A stretch of DNA of 6,994 bases from Acidobacteriota bacterium (GTDB taxonomy: Bacteria; Acidobacteriota; Terriglobia; Terriglobales; Acidobacteriaceae), in NCBI GenBank assembly GCA_021781255.1, contig JAJXXG010000278.1, forward strand, positions 1 through 6,994, read 5' to 3'. This document shows positions 1-6,018 of this stretch, piece by piece (the first letter of the stretch is position 1; the number at the start of each line of letters is the position of its first letter). Made by a program: the position numbers and the translations under genes. The notes beneath the pieces are model-generated. The model was not told where the DNA came from. It did no database searches and saw only the letters and a list, made by a program, of their open reading frames with translations.

Positions 1-2
1 TC

Positions 3-80
3 TTGCTGCTGCCCTTCCGCTTTCTTCAGCATGTCTACAAAATAAATAAGGCCCCCCTGGAAAACGAGAGCCTATCTTGA
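3..80 (+). CDS. C-terminal end of a protein running in from the left edge
   Basis: The third forward frame is open from the window edge and stops at TGA 78-80, giving 25 residues (LLLPFRFLQHVYKINKAPLE, then NESLS). The mix of a hydrophobic/aromatic stretch, basic residues and a polar tail looks like a real protein C-terminus. A strong hairpin begins about 19 nt after the stop, as expected for a gene end. Nothing in 25 residues identifies a family. The alternative is that this is random open frame. A leftward ATG at 32-30 opens another frame to the edge, but it has no ribosome binding site. Confidence 0.4.
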   Translation: MLLPFRFLQHVYKINKAPLENESLS

Positions 81-98
81 TACTTTGTCAGCAGTCTG

Positions 99-129
99 AC
101 AATCGCCGAGCCCAGGGCTCGGCCATTGT
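99..129 (+). terminator. Strong hairpin, possible terminator of the left-edge gene
   Basis: Bases 99-112 pair with 116-129 with one mismatch (C104 opposite C124) around a 3-nt loop. The core is GCCGAGCC/GGCTCGGC. The 3' side is followed by GAGTTTTGGTTT, which is T-rich but not a clean U-tract. It could therefore be an intrinsic terminator or a palindromic repeat unit. It lies 18 nt after the stop at 78-80. Confidence 0.4.
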
Positions 130-130
130 T

Positions 131-394
131 GAGTTTTGGTTTCCACTGTCGAGCGCCGAAGCTACCGGGCCGGCGCGGGACCCGGTGAGCAGCGGAAGAA
201 GTTGCGGGATCGAACCGTAGTCAACCTACGCGTCGGATTGGCGAGCAAAACGACAGCCACGAGGTCCTACACCGGCAATTTCCTGACTGCCTGCGCGTCT
301 GTATTTTGTAGCGAATGCTGAATAAAAGTATTTTGGTCGTACCTGAAATTATCGTTAATAACCATAAGAATCAATAACATAGAACGTATCTGTC
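131..394. other. Gene-free stretch left of the IS5 remnant
   Basis: I see no supported gene here. A 61-codon open frame near 136-321 has a non-ATG start, no ribosome binding site and low-complexity Arg/Thr/Ser-rich content. The last 80 bases are AT-rich and lead into the extended -10 promoter at 395-403. Confidence 0.5.
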
Positions 395-403
395 TGGTAT
401 AAT
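395..403 (+). promoter_or_regulatory. Extended -10 promoter upstream of the IS5 fragment
   Basis: TGGTATAAT is a perfect TATAAT preceded by TGn, the extended -10 form. At 17 bp spacing the -35 position is only TAACAT, which is poor, but extended -10 promoters tolerate that. It lies 47 bp before the ATG of the transposase fragment, so it could be that element's own promoter or a promoter of the flanking DNA. Confidence 0.4.
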
Positions 404-449
404 ATTCTCAGAAGTCGTTGAAAACATTGCGATAACTGGGAAAAAACCG

Positions 450-761
450 ATGCGCCCCAAGAGTGAACCGAAGCAGCCACAACGCGAGCTGTTTCAAATC
501 GACTTTGAGCAGTTGATCGACATGAGCCACTCCCTGGTTCGTCTCGGCCAGTACATCGATTGGGATGGCTTCGCAGCCACACTCGGTGGCAGTTACCATC
601 CCACGCAGGGCGCACCGGGCATGTCGACGCGCCTGATGGTGGCGCTTCACTACCTGAAGTATCAGATCGACCTGAGCGATGAGGACGTGATTGCCGCCTG
701 GGTCGAGAACCCTTACTGGCAGCACTTCATCGGCGCGCTGATGACCCTACAGTCTGCTTGA
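450..761 (+). pseudogene. IS5-family transposase, N-terminal fragment
   Basis: This is the start of a DDE transposase of the IS5 family, which normally cuts and pastes its own element. The 103 residues match the N-terminal DUF772-type domain: an opening like RELFQIDFEQLIDMSHSLVRL, then YHPTQGAPGMSTRLMVALHYLKYQ, then LSDEDVIAAWVENPYWQHF (each recalled from the family). Full-length members have roughly 300 residues or more, with the catalytic DDE triad further on. Here the match ends at WQHF (about residue 92), followed by about 11 unrelated residues and a stop, so no catalytic residue remains. An extended -10 promoter lies upstream; the ribosome binding site (GGGA, about 9 nt before ATG) is weak. 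I could not find the right end of the element or its other two thirds in the window. It is an inactive remnant. Confidence 0.85.
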
Positions 762-1057
762 AAGCGCCTTTTTCAGGATGAACTATTTTAAGTTGTTGTG
801 GTTAAGGAGATGCGGACGGGAAATGGCGCTCTCCAAGTCGCGGGAGGCGCTCATCGCCTGCGGAACCGGATGCCTGAAGCTTGGCACTTTCTGGGTATAT
901 CGCTTCCATTTGGAACCGCAATTTTCTGCACATTCCCAACCCTTCTTGTGGCTAAGCGTAAGATTATAAATAACCTAGTTTTTGGCCATTGAAGTGTATC
1001 ACCAATGGGCAAGTGCGGCCACGATACCCGCACTAAACCAGAGTCGGAGAGTGCTTC

Positions 1058-1756
1058 ATGAAGCCAATTCACAGTTTCACAATCCTCGCTTTTGCGGCAG
1101 CGGTCCTGATCGCTGTGCCAAAGGCAAAAGCCGACAGCTACAGCTTTGGGACGTTGAACGTGACGGTCTGGACTGGATCGTATGTTAGTGGAGTCACGGA
1201 TGTTGCGACCCTGCCGGCTCCCGCCTTACCCCCAACCTACACCTTTACCTACGATGGACCTTTGAATTTCGTGAATAACAATCCACAGGGTGGATCCAAC
1301 ACCTTCGGTGACTTCTTTGGCAGCAACTCAAGCGATATTTCCGGTTTGACAAGCGGCGAGTTAACCGCCTTGCTGGCCGCAACCATGAGTACGCCAGGCG
1401 AAATCGGCAGCGCGACCAACACCTACATGGAGTTCACAGGCACGATCGGTGCGTCCGCTGGACAAACGGTGACCATCGCATCAGACGATGGGTCAAGCCT
1501 GTACCTAGGCAATAGCAGTACGCCATTAATCTCGATGCCGGATCCTCAGAGTCTGACGAGCACAACAGCCGCGCTTCCCGCGGGCAGCAATCCTTTCACC
1601 CTGGTCTATGTTGAGTCGAATGGCTCTCCGGCTGATCTGGGGATGTCTGAAAGCCCGGAGCCGAGCTCGCTGCTGCTGCTCGGGACTGGGCTCCTCGGCT
1701 TGGCACTGGTTGTCTTTCGGAAAGGCAAACAGCAACCGGGCTTCATGGTGCGTTGA
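1058..1756 (+). CDS. Secreted PEP-CTERM sorting-domain protein
   Basis: The 232-residue precursor is probably exported by Sec and then cleaved and anchored or released by an exosortase. Residues 1-25 form a signal peptide (basic start, hydrophobic core FTILAFAAAVLIAV, cleavage after AKA at 25). The C-terminus has the full tripartite sorting signal: PEP at 200-202, a Leu/Gly-rich helix at about 203-220 and basic RKGK at 221-224, with an unusual extra tail of eight residues. The middle is rich in Ser, Thr, Gly and Asn. The stretch at about 123-195, with a TVTIASDDGSSLYL core and a later FTLVYVESNG strand, resembles the PA14-like carbohydrate-binding fold seen in some PEP-CTERM proteins; that part is inference. 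The start is supported by GGAGAG at 1046-1051, 6 nt before ATG. No exosortase gene is in the window. The terminator at 1882 ends the transcript. Exact role unknown; probably in the cell surface or extracellular matrix. Confidence 0.9.
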   Translation: MKPIHSFTILAFAAAVLIAVPKAKADSYSFGTLNVTVWTGSYVSGVTDVATLPAPALPPTYTFTYDGPLNFVNNNPQGGSNTFGDFFGSNSSDISGLTSGELTALLAATMSTPGEIGSATNTYMEFTGTIGASAGQTVTIASDDGSSLYLGNSSTPLISMPDPQSLTSTTAALPAGSNPFTLVYVESNGSPADLGMSESPEPSSLLLLGTGLLGLALVVFRKGKQQPGFMVR

Positions 1757-1881
1757 AATTGCCCTTGGTCGGGTGTGTGGCTTGAAGTCTTTCTCTTTGA
1801 TCCGCGTCTCTGGGATCGTTCTCAAAGTTTCCTTGGTATGAACCTACGGAATCACTGATCTAAAACTGCGCTCGAACGATG

Positions 1882-1913
1882 AAAGCATGGCAAACGCCGT
1901 GCTTTCTCTTTTT
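1882..1913 (+). terminator. Intrinsic terminator of the PEP-CTERM gene
   Basis: A nine-base-pair stem (1882-1890 with 1897-1905, one G-U pair) can extend by a C-G pair over an AAAC loop. It is followed by TCTTTTT ending at 1913. It lies about 125 nt after the PEP-CTERM stop. The group II intron 5' end starts two bases after its T-run. Confidence 0.8.
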
Positions 1914-1914
1914 G

Positions 1915-2102
1915 GTGCGCCCAGCAAGGGCGCACTCTTGCGGGAGTAAGTTCCGCCGTAAGCAGGTCACAGCGAGCGAAGCGATGCGCAACTGCACGAG
2001 GGCGACCGAGTGTGGGATCGTCTGATTCAGCAAGCGTTGCTGCAGGTGCTGCAGCCGCTTCTCGATCCCACCTTTAGCCAGCATTGTACGCGGCGAAGTA
2101 AA
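1915..2102 (+). mobile_element. Group IIC-type intron remnant (5' end of domain I plus RT fragment)
   Basis: The stretch opens with GTGCGCCCAGCAAGGGCGCA, an 8-bp perfect stem (1915-1922 with 1928-1935) over AGCAA. This is the typical bacterial group II 5' end (GTGYG plus a short hairpin). From memory it is very close to the start of the Oceanobacillus iheyensis IIC intron, including the following CTCTTGCGGGAGTAAGTTCCG segment and a later ACGAGGGCGACCG segment. It begins right after an intrinsic terminator, the preferred target of IIC introns. After about 100 nt, domain I joins directly to coding sequence for an internal part of the intron reverse transcriptase, so most of domains I-IV and the RT N-terminus are deleted. 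I found no domain V/VI on either side of the adjacent insertion sequence. The copy cannot splice or move. Confidence 0.75.
2016..2084 (+). pseudogene. Group II intron reverse transcriptase/maturase fragment
   Basis: In the forward frame GAT CGT CTG the sequence reads DRLIQQALLQVLQPLLD followed by PTFSQH. This is the block that in group II intron-encoded proteins follows RPLGIPT and precedes SEHSYGFRPGRS, in the reverse transcriptase palm/finger region. The preceding frame (HEGDRVW) is not the expected RPLGIPTV and looks like intron RNA sequence. The following CTRRSK lacks the SYGFRPGR motif. So about 23 codons survive out of a usual 400-600, and the YADD active site is absent. The fragment lies within the intron remnant and ends about 20 nt before the IS1111-type element. 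Confidence 0.75.
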
Positions 2103-2105
2103 TGT

Positions 2106-2122
2106 ATGGTCCGCCACTTTTC
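2106..2122 (+). repeat. Subterminal inverted repeat, right (3') end of the IS1111-type element
   Basis: ATGGTCCGCCACTTTTC matches, at 15 of 17 positions, the reverse complement of 3537-3553; the first ten bases are identical. The pair brackets the transposase and defines the element. Confidence 0.75.
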
Positions 2123-2453
2123 TGCAAGCGAAAAATGAAACTGACAGGTTGGTCTGCGCAAATGTATTCGGCCTTTGTTGGAGTGTGCGTGCGCTCCGGG
2201 CCATGATGGAATGCGCCGCGCCCTGTTCCTATTTGAGGGGACGGTCTCGGAAGACTGTTTTACTCCACAGGTTTCCAGAGCGCCGGGATTGACCGTTGTG
2301 CCATCTCATGGTTCGCCAGCAGACCTGGCAGGTTCCTTAAAAGGAGAGAACTTATATCAGCCAGCCGCAGCCGCTGGTCTGCAAATGTGGGAATCGCAGA
2401 GCGATTTCCAAGCCTGGCGTTCTTTGCCAGGCGGCATTTGCAGGCCAGTTGCG
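2123..2453 (-). ncRNA. Candidate seeker/bridge RNA region of the IS1111-type element
   Basis: IS1111-type elements are known to encode, 3' of the transposase, a structured RNA that guides the recombinase to its target. This 331-nt non-coding stretch is in exactly that position. It holds several clean hairpins: 2412-2418 with 2426-2432 (7 bp, 7-nt loop), 2361-2365 with 2373-2377 (5 bp), 2315-2319 with 2325-2329 (5 bp) and 2241-2247 with 2252-2258 (7 bp including one wobble, 4-nt loop). The exact ends of the RNA, and which loop pairs with target or donor, cannot be read by eye. Forward open frames crossing this region are shadows. The location is well supported; the RNA itself is inferred. Confidence 0.45.
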
Positions 2454-3491
2454 TCAGACCGCGGGAGTGTTGGCCGGCATCGGTGGTCGGTATACTTCAC
2501 CCTTGGCCAGCACGGCCCAGGAGATGCGCGCCAGTTTATTGGCCAGCACGATGGCCGCCACATGAGTGTGCTTTCGCGAGGACAGCCGCTCCAGCCAGCA
2601 ACTCAGACCGGGCGCCTGCTTGTGGCGCATTTGCAGGACAGCGCGAGCACTCTGGGCGAAGAGTCTTCGCAAATAGGGGTTGCCTCGTTTGCTGATGCCG
2701 AGCAACTTCTGCTTACCACCGGTGGAGTATTCACCGGGCACCAGGCCGATCCAGGCTGCAAAGTCCCGCCCTTTGGTAAAGGTGCAGCCGTTTCCGATGG
2801 CGGCAACAATGGCCGTTGCTGTCACCGGCCCGACCCCAGGGATGGCCTGCATTCGTCTGCAGCCTTCATGTTCGCCCGCAGTGTGCTGGATGACGCGATC
2901 CATTTCGGCGATCCGTTCGGCGAGCTGCTCCAGCTCGAGCTTCCATTGTGCCAGTAAAGCACGCAGCGCACCGGACAGCTTCAACTCGGCATCTTCCAAA
3001 ATCCCGGGAAGCTGCTGATCAACGTGCTTTCTCCCTTTGCACAGGGTCACGCCGCGTTCCAGCAGCAGGCTGCGGATCTGGTTGACAGCCGCCGTACGCC
3101 GCACCACCCAGCGCTCGCGGACACGATGCAAGGACTGCAGATCGAACTGATCGTCGCTCTTGATCGGCACAAAGCGCATGGTGGGCCGTCCGACTGCCTC
3201 GGCAATCGCATCGGCATCGATGTAGTCGTTCTGGTTAGTCTTCACGAGAGGCTTCACGTATTGGGCTGGAATCAATCGAACCTCGTGGCCCTGTTCACGC
3301 AATGCACGGCCGAGGATGTGGGCGCCGCCGCAGGACTCCATCCCGATCAACGCGACCTTCGGGTTTACAGTGAAGTGCAGCAACTGGCTCCGGGAGAACT
3401 TCTTGCGCAACGCTACCTCGCCGCGCTCATTGAGACCTACTGCGTGAAACGTCGTTTTGCCGAGATCGATGCCGAGTGTGTGCAATTCCAT
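2454..3491 (-). CDS. IS110-family (IS1111 subgroup) RNA-guided transposase
   Basis: The 345-residue protein is a full-length DEDD/serine recombinase-type transposase. The N-terminal RuvC-like domain has GIDLGKTTFH (D9), GMESCGG (E52) and NDYIDADAI (D89 and D92), the four acidic residues of the DEDD site. A central coiled or helical linker spans about 120-210. The C-terminal Tnp domain has the helix-hairpin-helix-like IPGVGPVTATAIVAAIG at 217-233, then YSTGGKQKLLGISKRGN at 255-271. The Ser in STGG (S256) is the likely nucleophile by analogy with IS621. The C-terminal HVAAIVLANKLARISWAVL motif is typical of the IS1111 subgroup. AAGGAGGAG at 3507-3499 lies 7 nt before the ATG, a strong ribosome binding site. 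A TATAAG at 3518-3513 could serve as the -10 of a promoter formed when the element circularises. No frameshift or missing key residue is seen. Confidence 0.97.
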   Translation of the reverse strand: MELHTLGIDLGKTTFHAVGLNERGEVALRKKFSRSQLLHFTVNPKVALIGMESCGGAHILGRALREQGHEVRLIPAQYVKPLVKTNQNDYIDADAIAEAVGRPTMRFVPIKSDDQFDLQSLHRVRERWVVRRTAAVNQIRSLLLERGVTLCKGRKHVDQQLPGILEDAELKLSGALRALLAQWKLELEQLAERIAEMDRVIQHTAGEHEGCRRMQAIPGVGPVTATAIVAAIGNGCTFTKGRDFAAWIGLVPGEYSTGGKQKLLGISKRGNPYLRRLFAQSARAVLQMRHKQAPGLSCWLERLSSRKHTHVAAIVLANKLARISWAVLAKGEVYRPPMPANTPAV

Positions 3492-3536
3492 GGGATGGCT
3501 CCTCCTTGATCCCTTATATCCTCACCCTCTTTAGGG

Positions 3537-3553
3537 GAAGAGCGGCGGACCAT
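3537..3553 (-). repeat. Subterminal inverted repeat, left (5') end of the IS1111-type element
   Basis: On the minus strand it reads ATGGTCCGCCGCTCTTC, the partner of 2106-2122. It lies about 45 nt upstream of the transposase start, on its 5' side. Confidence 0.75.
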
Positions 3554-3828
3554 CCCATTAAGTAGTCCACCCGCCAGATCCTTCACAGATTCAATGAGCA
3601 TGGTTTCGAAAGCTGGAAACCGTCCGCTGCAATGTTCTGCCTCAATATCCATTCGGGAGTAGAATAAAATGAACTCAGATCTCTTCTAAATGATCGCCTC
3701 TCGTACTTCGCAAGGCTAATCAGCGGGTCTGAAGTCTCGTCGGTGTTCGAATAAACCACAAACCGACTTTCCACCCTACTGCATTCGCGAAAGCAATTGT
3801 TTTGAAGAGTGCAATGGAAGGTATTATT

Positions 3829-4905
3829 TTGAGGATCGCGATCGTTGGATGTGGCAAGATTGCGGATGCACACGTTGAAGAGATCAGAAAGATCCCCTCG
3901 GTGCAACTGGTCGCCGCCTGTGACCTCGAGCCAATCATGGCTGAGCAATTGGCGGTTCGCTATTCGATTCCCCGTCAATATACCGACGTAGTTGAAATGC
4001 TCGAAACCGAGAAGCCGGATGTTCTCCACATCACAACTCCCCCTCAGTCCCACCTCGCCCTTGCCCGGCAGGCGTTTGAGGCTGGATGTCATGTCTTTCT
4101 TGAGAAGCCCGTTGCGTTGCGACAAGCGGAAGTGAAGGCAATCGTCGAGGCTGCGATTGATCTGAAGCGCAAATTGACGGTGAATTATTGGCCAAACTTC
4201 GAAGCGCAGGCGCTTGAGTTACGGCGGATCCATAAAGCGGGAGTGTTGGGGGACCCGATTCATATTGAAAGCTACCTGGGCTATAATCTTTCGGGCGAAT
4301 TTGGCGCCGCCCTCAAACAGGACTCAAATCACTGGGTGCGCCGCATGCCCGGGAAGCTATTCCAGAATGTTCTGGATCACATTGTGAATAAGATCACCCC
4401 GTTTCTGGAAGACGATCAGCCGTTTATTCACGCCGCAGCCTGGTGTGGAGAGCCTGCTGAGGCAGAGGCTGTTCCGAACCAGCTTCTGGATGAGCTCCGC
4501 ATTCTGATCCGTGGCGCGAATACAAGCGCCTACGCAACCTTCAGTGCCCATGCGCGTCCCGTCGGGCATACGCTGCGTGTCTACGGGTCTCTCAATACCG
4601 CCCACGCCGATTTCAACGCGCGGACTCTTGTACTGGAGAGAAAGCAGGCGTTCCCATCCGCTTTGGGCCGCTTGCTCCCTCCCTTCCAAGTAAGTAAGGA
4701 TTACCTGCGTCAGGGGCTGAGGAACGTGGGGCGGTTCTCCAATGCACGTTTTCATTTCTTTGACGGAATGAGCCGTCTTCTCACCGAATTTTATCTCAGC
4801 ATCGAGAACGATTCCCCTCCGCCCATCGCGTATTGCGAAATACTCCGGGTCACGGCAATGATAGAAACTATTCTCAGTCAGGTTTATCCGGAGGTGTCCG
4901 CGTGA
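3829..4905 (+). CDS. Gfo/Idh/MocA-family NAD(P)-dependent oxidoreductase
   Basis: The family oxidises or reduces hydroxyls of sugars, inositols or nucleotide sugars. The Rossmann domain opens MRIAIVGCGKIADAH (GxGxxA at 7-12), has an acidic residue after strand 2 (CDLE, D32, favouring NAD), TPPQSH at 70-75 and the family-defining EKP at 92-94 with K93. The C-terminal domain keeps an NVLDHIV segment whose D183/H184 fit the usual catalytic Asp/His. The 358 residues are a normal length. I chose TTG 3829 because GGAAGG at 3816-3821 lies 7 nt before it and family members start MRIAIVG. ATG 3814 (five residues longer) and TTG 3802 lack a comparable site. The stop overlaps the next gene by 4 nt, so the two are translationally coupled. 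The substrate is unknown; sugar or surface-polysaccharide metabolism is inferred from the partner. Confidence 0.9.
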   Translation: MRIAIVGCGKIADAHVEEIRKIPSVQLVAACDLEPIMAEQLAVRYSIPRQYTDVVEMLETEKPDVLHITTPPQSHLALARQAFEAGCHVFLEKPVALRQAEVKAIVEAAIDLKRKLTVNYWPNFEAQALELRRIHKAGVLGDPIHIESYLGYNLSGEFGAALKQDSNHWVRRMPGKLFQNVLDHIVNKITPFLEDDQPFIHAAAWCGEPAEAEAVPNQLLDELRILIRGANTSAYATFSAHARPVGHTLRVYGSLNTAHADFNARTLVLERKQAFPSALGRLLPPFQVSKDYLRQGLRNVGRFSNARFHFFDGMSRLLTEFYLSIENDSPPPIAYCEILRVTAMIETILSQVYPEVSA

Positions 4906-5933
4906 AAGTCTTGGTCACCGGTGCAGGTGGCTTCCTTGGATCTCATGTTGTGGACCGCCTGCTCGTTCACGGTTATACCGATATCCGATGCTTTCTCCGC
5001 GACGCATCCAAGGCGGAGCGTCTCCGACAGATCGCCGTATCACATCCGGATGCACAGCTCGAATTTTGTTATGGAAATCTACGATCGAGAGATGATTGTG
5101 CCCGAGTGGTTGAAGGCGCTTCTCTCATATTTCATCTTGCCGCTGGACTAAAAGGAGCGGCAGCGGAACTTTTTGCTGATTCGGTCGTGGTAACGCGCAA
5201 CCTGCTCGATGCTCTCGAAGCAACAGCTGGTGTATCAGCCCGGAATACCCGCGTAATCCTCATCAGTTCCTTCGGCGTCTACGGTGTCGCACCGCTGTGC
5301 CGTAGAGCTCGTATTGACGAACTGACACCGCTCGAAACACATCCGGAACGGCGCGACCCTTACTCCCATTCCAAGTTACGGCAGGAACAACTCACTTGGG
5401 ATCTTCAGCGCAAGGTGGGCTTCGAACTTGTTGTCATGCGCCCGGGAGTCATCTACGGGCCAGGAGGAGGACATTTTTCCACTCGCGTCGGATTACAAAT
5501 CGGTCCTTTGTTTTTCCATCTGGGTGGGAGGAACCTGCTTCCATTGTCCTTCGTGGAAAACTGCGCGGAGGCCATCGTTGTTGCTGGAACTCATCCGGAC
5601 TCAGCCGGGCAGGTGTACAACGTTCACGATGACGACCTTCCCAAGGCTTCTTACTATCTCCACCAATATAAGAAGTACGTCAAGCGTATCAGGTCCATCC
5701 GCCTGCCGTACTTCATTACGCGGATGCTAGCACAGTTGTTGGAGATCTATCATCGCCGTTCGCAGGGCCAATTGCCGGCAATTCTCACTCGCTACAAGGT
5801 CGCATCTACCTGGCGTGGAAACCGGTTCGACAATGCAAAACTGCACTCACTGGGGTGGCGCCAGGTGGTTTCGACACCAGAAGCGATGCGGCGTACATTC
5901 GAGTATTTCCACGGCCAAAATGCAAAGGGATAG
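4902..5933 (+). CDS. Extended short-chain dehydrogenase / NAD-dependent sugar epimerase-like protein
   Basis: The 343-residue protein is an extended SDR, probably acting on a nucleotide sugar or related alcohol. It has MKVLVTGAGGFLGSH (TGxxGxxG, residues 6-13), the strand LIFHLAAGLKG at 75-85, the catalytic Ser in LISSFGVYG at 120-128, the catalytic pair in YSHSK (Y154, K158) and RPGVIYGPGGG at 180-190. The usual GDL after strand 3 is GNL here (N59), a mild variant. The C-terminal substrate domain (about 200-340) is complete. GTG 4902 is the start: GGAGG at 4890-4894 lies 7 nt before it, and the protein then opens exactly at strand 1; an upstream in-frame start at 4833 would add 23 residues inside the previous gene. 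The GTGA overlap couples it to the oxidoreductase. 3-beta-HSD-like or UDP-sugar epimerase/dehydratase activity are both possible. Confidence 0.9.
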   Translation: MKVLVTGAGGFLGSHVVDRLLVHGYTDIRCFLRDASKAERLRQIAVSHPDAQLEFCYGNLRSRDDCARVVEGASLIFHLAAGLKGAAAELFADSVVVTRNLLDALEATAGVSARNTRVILISSFGVYGVAPLCRRARIDELTPLETHPERRDPYSHSKLRQEQLTWDLQRKVGFELVVMRPGVIYGPGGGHFSTRVGLQIGPLFFHLGGRNLLPLSFVENCAEAIVVAGTHPDSAGQVYNVHDDDLPKASYYLHQYKKYVKRIRSIRLPYFITRMLAQLLEIYHRRSQGQLPAILTRYKVASTWRGNRFDNAKLHSLGWRQVVSTPEAMRRTFEYFHGQNAKG

Positions 5934-5980
5934 CGTGTCATGGAGACGTCTTGATGAGCTTGCGCGCATACACGCACTAA

Positions 5981-6018
5981 AGGGGTGACCTTCACTGCGG
6001 GTTCACCCCTCTTTTTTT
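5981..6018 (+). terminator. Intrinsic terminator of the oxidoreductase-SDR operon
   Basis: AGGGGTGACC (5981-5990) pairs with GGTTCACCCCT (6000-6010) with one bulged base, over a loop of about nine bases. It is followed by C and seven Ts (6012-6018). It lies about 48 nt after the SDR stop and closes the two-gene operon. Confidence 0.85.

Larger units (their letters stand above)
2103..3560 (-). mobile_element. IS110-family insertion sequence, IS1111 subgroup
   Basis: The element is about 1.46 kb and holds one leftward transposase. Its edges are set by a matching pair of subterminal inverted repeats at 2106-2122 and 3537-3553; the outer few bases on each side are estimated from the IS1111 habit of having IRs a few bases inside the tips. 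The short non-coding end (about 60 nt) lies 5' of the gene and the long one (about 350 nt) lies 3' of it. That arrangement is the one known for the IS1111 subgroup, where the guide RNA is 3' of the transposase. I saw no obvious target-site duplication, which fits this family. The transposase and both ends are intact, so the copy may be active. Confidence 0.85.

Noticed and set aside
883..900. Sigma-54 promoter for the PEP-CTERM gene (TGGCAC followed by GGGTA)
   Set aside because: The -24 half is good, but the -12 half lacks GC at the required spacing.
1860..2204. A 114-codon leftward frame
   Set aside because: It runs antisense through the terminator, the group II intron 5' end and the IS boundary, so it crosses three unrelated elements.
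2175..2957. A 260-codon forward open frame
   Set aside because: It lies antisense across the IS1111 transposase and its 3' non-coding end; its codons mirror the transposase and it shows no known motif.
3024..3509. A 161-codon forward open frame
   Set aside because: It is antisense to the N-terminal half of the transposase, which has clear DEDD motifs on the other strand.
3437..3652. A leftward frame that would extend upstream of the transposase and cross the IS left end
   Set aside because: It is in a different frame from the transposase, has no ribosome binding site and spans the element border.
3583..4125. A 180-codon leftward frame
   Set aside because: It is antisense to the promoter region and the Rossmann domain of the oxidoreductase; no motifs.
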